Origin: Acanthosoma haemorrhoidale
Lineage: Eukaryota; Arthropoda; Insecta; Hemiptera; Acanthosomatidae
Direction of reading: 5' to 3'
Assembly: GCA_930367205.1 (NCBI GenBank)
Contig: OV884011.1
Coordinates: forward strand, 85,235,474 to 85,299,473
Length of the DNA stretch: 64,000 nt
Under the pieces are notes generated by a model, which was not told where the DNA came from, ran no database searches, and saw nothing but the letters and a program-made list of their open reading frames with translations. Both the position numbers and the translations under genes were made by a program. The stretch's first letter is position 1, and each line of letters opens with the position of its first letter. Below, piece after piece: positions 32,073 to 44,254 of the stretch.

Positions 32073-32775
32073 AGTGGTAATTAATCATTGTCATTTTTTA
32101 GGCCACCTCGCCTCAAGGCCAACTCTATTTTGTTTTAAATATTTTCTCATTATTTTAATTTATGCTGTGCTCAGAAGCTAGTAGTGGTAATGTTTTTCTC
32201 CACAGTTGATTACAAGAAAAATAAGCCTCTTAGCTCATTTAGTTGTGATCACCCAGCTCGCTGATAATGATTTTTTGTGTTATTTCAACAATAACCTCAT
32301 ATTAATAACATTAAATTATAGCCATATTTATGTCCAAAAAATATTTACTCAAGTAATTATATTATAAAATATTTTTAAATGTATTTACTTTTAACCGATT
32401 GTTTGTTACAGTGAACTTATTAGAGAAAAATGTAATTGTAGATATCGGTGTACAAATAAATAATTATATTTACAAATAGGAATGCAAATATTGCATTATC
32501 TGGTCCTATTGTATATAATTGTTGATTCCTTAATCTGATGTTCTATGTTATCATAGCTGTTTTATTTGGGATCATTAAATGATGTAACAAGGTCCGCCAT
32601 TTTCAAATGTAAACAAAAGAGTGTGGTCAAGTAGACAGGTGGAAAACAACAGTGCCAACCTAATCGTTAAAAGATTAGTCTATTTATATTGAGCAATTCA
32701 AGGTACAGTTTCAAAAATATATATAGAGCAAATTATGCTAGATTTATATACTTCTTCTTTAACATCTACTTATGT

Positions 32776-33185
32776 TTCAGTTCAACCTAGGATATCCTTC
32801 TTTATTGATCCCTCGTAAGGGCTCTCTTCTGTGCCATATCATTTCCCCTCATGGTCATCATGTAGTCTTCTTCTAGGCTTTGATCCAATGGTCTTGCTTC
32901 CATGAATGCCTTTAGCTATCTGTCAGGACCCAATTAACAAACATGCCCCACCACTTGAGTTGCCTATGTTCAAGGATACCCTTCATGGCTAGAGTGTTAA
33001 ATCCTTTCCGAATTGTATTGTTTCATATAGGTTCCGTCCTTCTTTTCATCAGAGATATATCATCTTTGAGAATCATTCCCCTTTCTAAAAATGTCTTCCT
33101 TGTTAAGAGAAAATATGTAACAATGTCATGGACCTGTATGTAACAGAACCATTTCTCACACTTAAAAGGCTGGGAAATACTGAGG
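32776..33185 (-). pseudogene. LINE ORF2 C-terminal relic
   Basis: The - strand reads, with stops, KGILEHRQLKWWGMFVNWV followed by KAFMEARPLDQS, then MRGNDMAQKRALTRDQ. This matches the C-terminal block of several LINE groups, in which a LRWFGHVxRM segment is followed by GRRxRGRP and a D-x-A-x-R segment. It is too eroded to choose between RTE-like and I-like groups. The + strand open frame at 32943-33143 is a shadow. Confidence 0.45.
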
Positions 33186-34104
33186 GCTTACTAAGTAGAA
33201 TTCAGATGGAATTATTAAAAAAGTGACCCTTTTTAAATAACCTTTCAAGAAGCAGCAGGGCAAAGAGAAGCAGATAAGATTGGGGTGCAGACAGAGTTAG
33301 CTGAAAAGTAAGTAGATAGCTGTTTACAGAAGGGAAATAAAGTAGCCAATCAATAGATTAGCAATTAGTATTAGTAGCCAACACTACTGTTAAAAAATTG
33401 CAAAACTATATACAGAATTGTACATTTGGTACAACACCCCACAATTCTGTGCCCAACAACCCTGCACAAAATAATAATTCCACTACCGCAAAATAATTTC
33501 TGCTGCTGTTTTGCCAGTAGGAATTCAGTCATCCTCTAAAATTCTGTATGCCGTCTACAAGCAACAACTTGTTTCATATGCTTCTCTTAACTTCAAATCC
33601 TTATATTACTAAACCTGTGGTTGAGCCAAAAAAAAAATAAATATTAGAAATACACAAAGATGTAAAAAAAATATTATTTTCTTTTTTTTTATTATAAAAT
33701 CTGTATTTAAATAAAATATACAATCTGTCCTAAAAGCGCAATTGTTAAATGTGATAATAGATTGCATTCATACTGTATTTGCAAAAGATGGCAATCATAC
33801 CATGTTTACAAATTTACATTTACTCTTTCATTCGATGAATATTTACAATATACATTCATGAGGGGAGAAAACTGACCAGTGTTATAACTCCCAGTGACTA
33901 AATATTTACAATAGATCATGGGGTCACTTTCCACTTTAATCTCCAAGGGGGATTGTACAGATGTGTGATACTTGAAAGTAAATATTTTCTTAAACTTTAA
34001 GGACTTTGGGGAAATGTGATCTTGGACAGTGGGAATTTTAAGGTCATGGATGGTTTTATTTGAGACATAAAAAGGTGAATTAACTGATGCTCTCAGGGCT
34101 TTTG
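33186..34104. other. No gene recognised; possibly LINE-B 3' part
   Basis: The stretch near 33780-33860 (ATGTTTACAAATTTACATT, then TTCATTCGATGAATATTTAC) weakly resembles the LINE-B 3' UTR and lies downstream of a LINE-B copy on the same strand, so part of it may be that copy's eroded tail. Confidence 0.35.
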
Positions 34105-34800
34105 ATTAGAAGGATTGAATGTGCTTGATGTTTGAGGGCTTTGCTGATCCTCATAGTTTAATTCCATAAGTCCAAACTGGTTTTAGTATAACGTAATCCA
34201 TGTATATTTCGTTTTCTAGTGTGAGGTGGAATTTCTTGTTGAGCATTCTATACAGTTGCTCAAATCTTCTGTTGAGTTTCTGTCATTTAAGTTTCCTATA
34301 AGGGTTCAAGGTTAATCTTTGGATAATGTGGAAGAGGAGTATCGTTAAAGACGAATGGTGGGAAGGATCAGCATCATAGGGTAAATGTATTTGATGTATA
34401 TTGATACATCTAATATTGATTTTTATCCTCTATCGGTAGCACCATTGCTCAATTTTGGGGAGGTGAATTTGTAGATTAAGGGATGCTATGTCAGGGTCAT
34501 GATGGGATGAAAGGACAGCAGTGTCATCAGCAAAGGTTGCAAGAAAAGAGTCTGCAGTAGTAGGAATGTCAGCAGTATAGATGATATAGAGAAGAGGGCC
34601 AGGAATACAATCTTGGTGAACTCCAGCTATGACTGGGAAGTGCTTTTAGTATTCAGAACTACATTGGACTTAGAAGTAGTGGTTAGATAGATAGGAGCGA
34701 AGAATAAGAAAATATGATGGGTAGATTTCAGTTTGAAGAGCAATCCGGGATGTCAATCCTGGTCATTCTTATGTTATGGTTTATAATAATAAATGTGGGG
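34105..34800 (-). mobile_element. LINE-B copy, degraded RT region
   Basis: Translated on the - strand: LLYIIYTADIPTTADSFLAT, FADDTAVLSSHHDPDIAS, LKPVWTYGIKL and SAKPSNIKHIQS, each with a near-identical counterpart in the copy at 60.6 kb. Upstream, HHIFLFFAPIYLTTTSKSNV in another frame fits the block before GVPQGS. The FADD catalytic motif is kept, but stops and frameshifts run throughout. Both ends are approximate. Confidence 0.75.
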
Positions 34801-36829
34801 TTTTAGAAATAGGTACTTAGTTGTTTTATTTAAAAAAAAAACAAAAAACTTTCAAGGTTAGATTTTATTTAGGTAATCGCGTTTCTTCTACGTAGTAAAT
34901 AGTATTATACAATTCGTATTTAAGCAGCAACAAAATAACCAGTATGTAAATCTCATATAAATAAATTAGCGATCTATAAAATATTAAAAAAATAAAAACT
35001 GTGGTTACCTAATAAAATAAAAGCCGAAAAAAACAGGTTTTATTTATTTAGTCTAGTACATTTATTTTCAACCACTGTTTGGAATTTCTATCTAAGATAC
35101 TGATTATTTTTTATTTCCATTCGTTTCTCTACGATGGAATCGACATCTAAACCGTGATCCCTCGTGCACTGGTTGACTTACGGGTCCATGACGTTTTTCG
35201 TAGCCTGTTGGCCACCGTATTGGTGGCATGTGTGTTAACTGCACTGGCCAACAATCCTTTGGCAATCCTGTTCAACATTTTTATTGCACACTCGAATCAA
35301 AAATATTTACAATGCCCCTAATCATGCATACAAAAGGTAGGTCTTATTCTCTATCTTAAGACTATTTAAACAATTAAATTGGTCCTATTCTCGTTTCTGT
35401 ACGTATATTTGGACACCAAATCATCAATATACTTTTGCACAGTGTGTCCTCTTGATACAACAATATAATATTGTAGGTTTCGCTGTCACCACCCTGGTCA
35501 CGGTTGCTCGTCTTCCTATAAATAGTGAAGTGGCCCGCTCCTATATCTCCTTCCACTTCCGAAACAGAGGATAAAGGGAGGAAGGCAGTAGAGAATGGAG
35601 GTACGGCGTGCCTCTGTTTCAGAACAAACTGAAGATAACTGCAAAGAATAGTCCACCCCAATCAGTTGTAAATTTCTTCCGGCATTTGTTTTTGTTTTTT
35701 TCAGGCTCAACACCCTCGAAACTCCTTTAACTGTCTAACGGTAATTATCCAGCTCTAATTTGAAAATCTGCAATCCAGTCTAAAACGCTTGGTTCTAACA
35801 TATAAAGCGAGGAACTTACCCTTCACTTAGTAGATGCATGAAGTCCACTTCACCACTTGTAGTGGGGCCTTTCTTTAGAAGCTTTACTTTTAAATAAGTA
35901 CGTTACGATCGCATTCCGAAGTGGCCTTTAAAAAAAACCTAGTGCGACACATCACACATTTGAGGGTTTCGTTACGTTGCAAACATGAATTTAAAGAAAT
36001 TAATCGTAATTATAATCATCTAAAGCTCAGTATATATTTCGTACATATTGTTGATCAGGATGGCATGATCTTCAATTTGATACTCCTCTCAATATGATCG
36101 TGAAAAATGTTTTTTTTATTATTATTATACATGGGACTGGTTTAATTTTAACATCATTGGGTCATTAAAAGTCACTACTATACAATATAGCATACATCTA
36201 AAATAATCACTGAGTTAAAGTCGCAAACACGATGTACATGATAATCTTAATGACCTGTTGTAATTATCAAATAAAATACAAATTACATAAGCCGATGTCC
36301 TCCTGGCTGCTCTTTTATTTAATAAGCAACTCAAAATTATAAAAATATATTTATCTTCTTTAATCTCAACTAAATAAGTAATTAATAAGGCTTATTTTAT
36401 GGAGATGGCTATATTTTTCATGTCTACCCAATATAAATTTGACCTCCATGTAAAATTTTGACTCAAGCTGGAAGAAGTCTCACTAAGACCAGGTCATACT
36501 GGTGAAAACAAAACAAAACCCTAAACCCTGACGAAACCAATTAATCCCCTAAAAACAAATTAAACGTGAAAAAGTCAGTCCATTTCCCTAACTTTTAAGC
36601 TTTCTCAGTTCCCAACTCAGTAGTTATTTAATATTTAAAGTTCTGATTTTGTCTATGGAGATGGTAATGGGAAGAACACAAAAATAAGTTCATAATTATT
36701 CCAAAATTTAAAGTCGTGGTAGTTTACAATAGTGATCGTGAATTTAATATCGTTATTTTAAGAGTTGTTTATTTTGTCTATATTTCAGCTGTATACATTT
36801 TTTTGTAACTTGTCGTAAAGAGAACGTTT
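34801..36829. other. AT-rich, one unassigned open frame
   Basis: Mostly AT-rich. A mixed-composition patch at 35374-35713 has a 95-codon - strand frame (including HFTIYRKTSNRDQGGDSETY and NIILLYQEDTLCKSILM) that reads like protein but has no recognised motif and no clear splice signals. I list it here as a possible eroded exon or repeat. Confidence 0.35.
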
Positions 36830-37260
36830 CGTGTCAGAAATAAATAATTGTCGATAGACAGCTAATTGCCGAGAAGCAGCTCGCAACAAAGACGCCTTCA
36901 ATATTCGGGCCATCTTCAGATTCCGAGTACACACAGTTTGCTGAGTGGCTACTGTTTCTCCATGCCGGTGGTCTCTCAGGGAGCAGTTTGCGTTCCCGAC
37001 GCAGTTACAGGTGCGATTTAGATATTCTCGTCTTGTAGGAAGAAATAAAAATCAAAAACGATGAGATTTGGGAGGACTCCGGGCACGGGGCAGCCAGGTG
37101 TCCGTAGCAGATGCTGGGGCACACCTGCCTGCCTCCTAACATCTGCTCCTCCACTCCCACCTCTTCTCATCCAGTTCTTCGCATCTTCTTCTTCTTCCGT
37201 AGTCTTCATCTTACTGATAATAGCCATCATCTTTCTCTCTTACCCTTCCTATACATGATC
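36830..37260. other. GC-richer island
   Basis: A stretch with CpGs and balanced composition. Part of it (37061-37258) has open frames on both strands: TEEEEDAKNWMRRGGSGG on -, and a Pro/Ser-rich frame with a hydrophobic end on +. Neither has a known domain. A possible splice donor CAG|GTGCGA lies at 37010. It could be a non-coding first exon with promoter, or a repeat. Evidence is insufficient to choose. Confidence 0.3.
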
Positions 37261-37499
37261 AGATTCGTGCGTCCATAGGATAGGTTGCCTCGCTATTTAT
37301 TAACACAGAATACATTCTATCGCGGGCTCCTTCCTGATAAAAATTGTCAGTCAGGAAGCAACAAGATCATTCATGAACCACATGCGCGGTGGTGAGACAC
37401 TCCCTCCAGTCCCTTTGTACCTGTATCCGGCACAGAGATTAATTACCACTAATTGGATCTGGTGCCATAAAACGGGTGAAAATTTCGTGACATTTCTAT

Positions 37500-37811
37500 T
37501 TGTTTTTTTATCTGTCTCCTACCCGCTTAATCGAAACAGGCACGATTTTCATTTGCAAACCTTTGTGAAAAAGACGAAACCCTTTATATTTCTTCCGCTG
37601 ACACTAAAATAATCACCGGTATTATTTTTTATGTGATATTTTAACTTGAGTGCCGTTAGAAATTGGAAAGCTATAGAAATGCTAGGGATTTTATCCGTTC
37701 TAATACGAAATGCAAAGGATCGCCGTAGTTTCGCCCACTGACGAGTTACAATTAATAATTTTAAAATTCGAATAACTAATCCCAACGGGCAACGCCGGTT
37801 AATCCAGCTAG
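37500..37811 (+). mobile_element. Helitron-like 3' end (non-autonomous)
   Basis: The segment ends AACGGGCAACGCCGGTT-AATCCAGCTAG|T. Helitrons end in CTRR preceded by a short GC-rich hairpin and insert between A and T. Here CTAG (37808-37811) is followed by T, and the hairpin AACGGG/CCGGTT (one mismatch) lies 9 bases before it. The phrase GGGCAACGCCGG before CTAGT is typical of insect Helitron ends. The 5' TC end was not located, so the start is approximate. No Rep/helicase coding. Confidence 0.5.
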
Positions 37812-39850
37812 TTCAATTATAACAGCCTATAAAATATTACTATTATGTTATATGTAATGATTAATAATTGACAAGCTTTTTAGGACGAGTTATCGTCGAA
37901 ATATATAAAGGACTAGAAAGTAAAGAGAGTACCGAGAGACACATGAGGAACTTCTGGCTTGTTAAAATAATTGTAAAACTAAAAATAGTGACCAACTTTA
38001 CCCAATACTACAAACTGAATGCGTCCACAGCCATAGGGAAAAATCATAGCTTAAATGGCTGCGTAAAAGTCAGAGCGAAACCGAATACGACTGCCTCTGT
38101 TTGAAATTAACCCTAACCAGGGTCAGGTAATTAGAAATACCTTAGCATCGATCTCTGACATTTACCTCAGGACTGTTCCTATACCGTACTCCTGTCTTCT
38201 TTCCTACAGAAAAATGCATGCTCTGTATAATATGCTTGAAAATTCAACGTCATTAAAAAAAAGTTAAGAAGATGATTGTTCATATCAAATCTCAAGATAT
38301 CAACAATTAAATCTTGATCAAAATAAAAAACCACTCTCTCACAAAAATAAAATATATAAAAATCAGTGACCGCAACACCCTATGCCAGATCCTCCATTAG
38401 ACCACGCCGCGGGGCGGTATCTTAAGTATCTTCACGTGTATCTGTGTGTATAGAAAGTTAGTTAACTCTGCAGATCCAGACAATTAAGGGTTTCGACGAT
38501 TTCTCCCTTTTGATTGATATCCTAAGTTTTATCAAATTATTAATATTAGTATACATTAATAAGTATTTTTTTTACAATAGAGACAGTATCTGTCACCACA
38601 ACACCTGTTTTATATAAAAATGAAGAAAAAAAATTATTTAACTGATTTTATGTTATAATAAATCCTCAAAATATTACCCACATTCTTAAAAGCGCATCAA
38701 GATCTTTAATTTCATTATGATAGGAAAAATAATTTTTCACCTAATAATTAACTCTGTCATCAGTTTATGCCATCAACTTACCATTTTTCATAGGATTATT
38801 TTTATTTTATGCATCATCGAATGGAAGTACAGTGCATATTATGATAGTTCCTAAAAAAAATCACAAGTTCAAGTCATGAATGCTATTTTAATGACTTTGT
38901 GCAATTGAAGTTCAGAAATAAAATACAAAATTGCATTTCATTAATTAGAGTAAGAATATAATTCATTTGATGATGTAATCAATCTGATAGAAAACTATTT
39001 ACTCCCGATGACAATGAAGTTCAGCTACATCAGGGGGGGGGGGATATAAAATGTTCAAAATGATCAACATTTGTGTCAAATTAGTTGTTAGGTGTTGTGA
39101 ACTTACTGAGGTGGTCAGCTGATAGGTGTCAGTGAAGCCGACAATGACAATGAAGCCGCGGACAATATGTTAGATATAGAATTGCTTAGTAAATTAACGA
39201 AGTTTTAATTGCTGATTCGCAAATTAGCAAGTAATCGCCTAAGTGACCTCAACAAGACGTTGCCTAATTAGCAAGTATATTTTATTGATGTACTCAATCA
39301 GCCAAAACATTTATGATGTATTTGTTTTTAACTGTTATTATGTTGTTTATATTTCCAGAATATTAATTAGGTATTGTTAGTAGCTATCAATTATATACAT
39401 TGGTTCTTAAATATTTGTTTAATTCCATCCCTGTCCTTCCTTCATCAATATTTGATCTATGAGTCATCAGTTATACTGTTAATTCAAGCTTCAAATAAGT
39501 ATCGTTTGATGAATTAGGTGGATTGAATAATCTGTCAATCAGCCATGGCTAAAATATAAGATTAAAAATATTTACTTATCATTGAAGAATTTGGAACTTA
39601 CTTCAAGTTCAACCATGTTTATTTATATGTTTACGGAATATATATGTATATATTCTGCATATGATTACCCGGTAGCGCGAAGTTATATTTAGAACTGTTA
39701 CTTAAATCCAAAGAGGCAAATAAAAAAATACGGCTAGTAAAATTGTTTAATCAATTAACGTTACATACAATCTCAGTATTAACTATTTTCTTACCCATTC
39801 AGGTTATTTCTTTACATCTTTACAACTAAAACTGAAAATGTAAAAGAAAT
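37812..39850. other. AT-rich, no gene recognised
   Basis: No coding signal. It contains an 11-base G run at 39033-39043 and AT-rich filler. A GC-rich patch near 38398-38416 (CCACGCCGCGGGGCGG) is isolated. Confidence 0.45.
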
Positions 39851-39956
39851 TTGCAATGGATAATTAAATTCTAATCAAAAAAATATTATTACCCTCCTAT
39901 TTGCATTCTTTTCAGAAATGTTGAGGACAGCAACTGCTCCAAAGATGTAAATGAGT
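39851..39956 (+). repeat. Direct repeat, copy 1, with splice-acceptor-like core
   Basis: About 105 bases shared with 40090-40198 at a spacing of 240. The core CCTCCTATTTGCATTCTTTTCAG|AAATG reads like a good 3' splice site, followed by GAGGACAGCAACTGCTCCAA and a possible donor (GAT|GTAAAT). Confidence 0.7.
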
Positions 39957-40089
39957 AGCATCTTTGGATTTTAAACTTCTGTTCAATTAACCATATCATC
40001 CATGACCAATAAATACCACTGTGGTCTATAGTAAACCTTTTCTGCCAGCAGTTAGCTCACTTTTCCTTGATGAAAAATTCATGATTGAA

Positions 40090-40198
40090 TTTCCAATGGA
40101 TAATTAAATTCTTACAAAAAAAATATCATGACCCTCCTATCTGCATTCTTTTCAGAAATTTCGAGGACATAGCAACTGCTCCAAAGATGTAAATGGGT
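40090..40198 (+). repeat. Direct repeat, copy 2, with splice-acceptor-like core
   Basis: Second copy of the 39851-39956 repeat. The pyrimidine tract and AG are kept. The segment after the AG has two extra bases (GACATAGC against GACAGC), which changes the frame. The two copies differ at roughly one base in nine. Confidence 0.7.
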
Positions 40199-41301
40199 CG
40201 AAGATGTCTTTAATAAATCATAAAGTTGCTTATTTCCCACCCATTAGCAATTAATTTATTCTGGCATGTGAAGACTCAATCTAGGATTGATTCCTCGGTT
40301 TTGGCGAAAGAGGACTTCGGTTTTGGAATAGAGGTCAGGGACTATTTAACCCGAAGAGAGAAAATGAGTTACCACTATACATAAATAATGCTGACCTTAT
40401 ATTGTAGTCTGAGATATTTATATATATTCAATGTAAAACTGATGTTAGGGATTCCACAGGACAAATGACACATTATTATTGTTATGAACTCTTTATTAAC
40501 CAATGTAATACAATCAAAACAGTACCCATGTGTTACTGACAGAGAGAGTTAGGTTTTCCTTAGTAGAAAGTAATATCTTAAGAGGTAAGAATCTGGTATT
40601 GTCAAGTTACACCTTAAATACGGACATCTCTATTCACAAAGACCTGGGCATCTGAAGTAATGGTCTCGCTTGGAAGAAGTACACTGCTTTCTAGTTAGTT
40701 TATGGCGTGTGTTTAAGCCACTCTTGTCCTGCAGTGGTAGATCTAAGAGGCATCGCGAAATCACTGTTCACTCTGTAGTTCACTGTTTCGCCTGTGCCTT
40801 CATCGGTACTCCATTGGATATTGAAGCCAGTATCCAGTGATTCACACCGAACTTACTCAATGCGTATGATATTTTTTTATTCCATGACCATAAAACATAT
40901 TGATTAATTGTGCATTTGTTAATGCATCTAGGACTAATACAAAAGTCAGTAAATAATATTAATACTATCTCAAAATGAAGGATTAGCTTAAGACACTTTA
41001 GTCTTCCTATAGGTTACTTTGACTTTTAGCAGATGTTTGACATAAATAGCTTTTTTCGGCATCATTTTAAGATAAAAAGATTTATATTAAACTAGAGAAT
41101 ATTTCCAATAATTTATATTCTGATGATTTTTTTGTTGAGTTAATGATACCAACTCGTAGGTCACACATACCACAGCTATAATGAAGCCATATAACATATT
41201 GTAATACTAATAGTATTGTTGCAATGTTTATATTCAGAAATATAAAACTTTTATTGAGATCAAATTACTATCTTACAGAACGTTTTACAGTTATACAATA
41301 T
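40199..41301. other. No gene recognised; one small open segment
   Basis: At 40700-40858 the - strand has 52 codons without stop and good composition (GFNIQWSTDEGTGETVNYRV), but no known motif and no clear start or splice site. The remainder is AT-rich. Confidence 0.35.
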
Positions 41302-41549
41302 TATTTTTTTTTTTCCCATAGCCCCTTTAAATTTACAGATAATTATATATAATTATAGATCCTCAGGTGAATCTATTTACAAATTATTTTTGTATTTCCT
41401 GTAGCATCACTACATTATATACAGGTTTGTTATTTTATAGAAATTATAAAATGAATAAACAAGTATAATGATATACATTATACGTGACTGGACTAAACTG
41501 ACTAATAAAGGTAATGGGGCTCACCTTTTTGATCAACCTTAAAACTAAC

Positions 41550-44159
41550 TTACATACTAATTCTTAACCTAATTTTTCCGACAGTCTGTTGCCATCGATG
41601 TGGGAGGGGTGGTGGGGTCATAGTGTTAAACACTGGGTTTGTCAGGAGCTGCAACGAGTCAAAAAACTTAATGTTTCTCCGGCGGATGAACTCACCCACC
41701 GACGGCACACCAAGCAACGGGTGCAGGACAGCGTTCTTCGACCTCTCGAAAGAAGTATGTCGGACCACTTTTCGCATGATCCCATTCTGGAAGTGTTGGA
41801 GACATTTGGCCGTATTTTCAGTCAAGTGGGTAAAAAGCGGGGCACCGTACAGCAGAGCTTGCCAGAGGACACATTTATAGATCATCAATTTGAGACGAAG
41901 CGACAGGTTGGGTGAAGTTAGCAAGTGGGATAGCCGGTAAGACCTTTGCCGTACTTTTTATATTTTATTACTAAAATGAATAGCGAAATGGAGATGCCTA
42001 TCCATTTTTATAACCAAATAGTGCATTGAGAAAGCTGGTGAGTTCTCTTGCCCTCCCATGCTATACGATTTTGGCAAGGATTTTTTCCCCTTTTGGAGGG
42101 AGAAGATTACGCAGTCGATCTTCCCGGCGTTTACGCTGATGTTTAACATGCCCAGTCTGTCACTGATAACGTTACAAACTGACTCGGCGTGTTTAAGAGC
42201 TCTTTGTGCACTCATGCTGCTGCTGTAAACCGCAATGTCGTCGGCGAAAGCGATTACAGTAGCTTTTTTATAGTTTGTCCCAACAATTTCAGATGTGTAC
42301 ATACTGAAAAGAACCGGAGACAGGACCGCACCTTGAGGAACTCCACAAGTCAGAGGGAATGGGTTAGAGAGACAATCACCCACCCACCCGTACCCTCACC
42401 GATCTGTTCTTCAAGAACGAAACCAACATGGTATATAGCTGCTCTGGGCATTCCCAGCCACAAAGCTGTCGGCACAGCATCCCGTGGGACACTTAATCGA
42501 AAGCCTGCGTGCAGTCCAACGAGATCATATCAGTTGCTGTATTCTTGTTGATACCGAGGGTGGCTTCCGTTTGTACCTTCACAAGCGGATGTTCTGTACT
42601 CAGATGAGCCTGAAAACCTGTCTGCTCGTACGGAATGATAGCATTTTCCGAACAGAACTCCTTCAGGTAGTTCAGTATTATCTTTTCGAGAATCTTCCCC
42701 ATGTGAGGGAGGAGACTGATCGGGCAATAGTGGGCTGGGTGGTCGCCTCTCTTAGTGGGCTTGCGCAGCGGGAACAAGATAGCTTGTTTCCACGCTGTCA
42801 GGAAGTATCGCAACCTGATACATGAATTATACAGGTTAACGAGTTGGGCAATCCCTCTCCTCGGCAGCTGTTTCAGCAATACCGTTTGCACCCCGTCGCC
42901 CCCTGGTGCTCGGTTTCCCTGACACTGGCGAAGAATCGCCTTGAGCTGCTTCGGGGAGACAGACATAAAGTTCTGGCCTGTCCTCAGCTGCTGAGGTTCG
43001 TGGTAGTTACCTGTCCTAGCGGCGTTGTCTGCGGTATAGTGGTCGGCCAATATTTTAGCTTGTTCTTCCGATGTGTACAGGGTTTCTCCGTCATAAGGAC
43101 GGACACCTGAGTCCTTCTTGGTAGTAGTGTTTAGAAGCTTCCAAAACTTACGGAAATCGCCATGTAAGCCATGAAGCCGTTCGTGCCACGTTGCCGTCTT
43201 CCAATTCCTCATCAAGCCACGAATTTGTGTTGTAAGAGAGTTTACAACTTTCTAGGCCTGACGATTACTTGTTCTATACCAGTTATTTTCCAATTATTGC
43301 GTAATGAAATAAGTCGAAGAATATGGTCTGGTGGTTTTTGTAGCGGCTTCGGGCTAAACTTTGGGATAGCAGTGTTTGCTGCATCGACGATAACCTCGGT
43401 CAGGAAAGCTACCGTCGATCCACTTCCTCTGTAGTGCGGAGAACAGAAACCGTATGCAATTGGTGGTAAAGTTGTGATCGATATAGGTCCCAGTCAGCCC
43501 GACGATAGTTGTACTTTGTGGGACGCGGGATCACAATACCGTCAATGGAATACAATACTGGCAGGTGGTCGGTCGTTACTAGGTCCAGGGTCTCACGATT
43601 GCGGCTGTTTTGTGAGTAAAAGATCTAGGGTGGAGGTCTGTGCAATGTTACCTCTATGGCGAAAGGTGTAGTTCTGAGGGGGAACGACAGTAAAGGGTGC
43701 CTTTACCAAGGCTCTCCCCGCTGGGTTGGGGGTGGCATTATTCCACAAGGAATGCCGCGCATTTAAGTCTCCGACAACCCAGTGGTTATTTCTCTTGGCA
43801 CACTCTTTAATAAGAGCTGAGAACTCTTGGAGAGACGCCCTCGGTCTCTTATACATGGCGGTGAGATAAATGGGTGCCCCCAAATTTATCTTCACCGTCA
43901 AGCCTGACATCAAATGTATTCAGTGGTGGAGCCACTTCATCCATGTGATGCTGTGTCGTATAGTCACCATAATTCTATCGTAGCCATCGGTCCGTTTGAT
44001 GACAACAGAATAGCCCTGTAGCCTTACGTTCTGGTTCACAATTCACGTATCCGTTAGTACGACGATATCCGGTGTGGAGATCGCTATTAGCGCCTCCACT
44101 TCTTCGAGTATAGTCATCAGACCGTCAACGTTGAAGTTAAGTATCTTGTACTTACCCAT
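41550..44159 (-). pseudogene. LINE-A ORF2 (endonuclease-reverse transcriptase)
   Basis: Starts MGKYKILNFNVDGL at 44159, the usual beginning of an APE-type endonuclease. A stop and shift near 43930 precede the next endonuclease block with VVGDLNARHSLWNN (43593-43913). The RT fingers region (ISLLPHMGKILEKIILNYL) and the QTGF block lie at 42493-43215. The palm with LTCGVPQGAVLSPVLF and FADDIAVYSS lies at 41958-42383. The C-terminal region (YKCVLWQALLYGAPLF through PHRWQQTV) lies at 41550-41924. Catalytic FADD and endonuclease GDLNARH are intact, but about four breaks separate the pieces. Numerous + strand open frames here are shadows. Confidence 0.85.
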
Positions 44160-44254
44160 GGCGTGCCAATTGAGCAAATACGGTCTGTAGTCCGGACATA
44201 AATTCCCTGATCATGGTCTCGAGAATCGAGAACCAGGGCGGAAGGCCAGTGGTG

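Larger units (their letters stand above)
29091..32775. other. AT-rich, no gene recognised
   Basis: Long AT-rich block. Notable inside: a tRNA-like T-arm at 30657-30673 and a perfect inverted repeat at 32051-32072 (listed separately). TAGTAGTAGTAGTA occurs near 30213. Short frames at 29622-29816, 31380-31565 and 31734-31919 are AT-driven. Confidence 0.45.

Noticed and set aside
35140..35285. GPCR-like transmembrane exon (ACWPPYWW)
   Set aside because: The resemblance is limited to a few residues, interrupted by a stop, and has no splice signals.
39033..39043. G-run and the C-run at 52876-52887 as quadruplex elements
   Set aside because: Single homopolymer runs without spaced G-tracts; length may vary by sequencing error.
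41589..41915. 108-codon + strand frame
   Set aside because: Antisense to the conserved C-terminal part of LINE-A ORF2.
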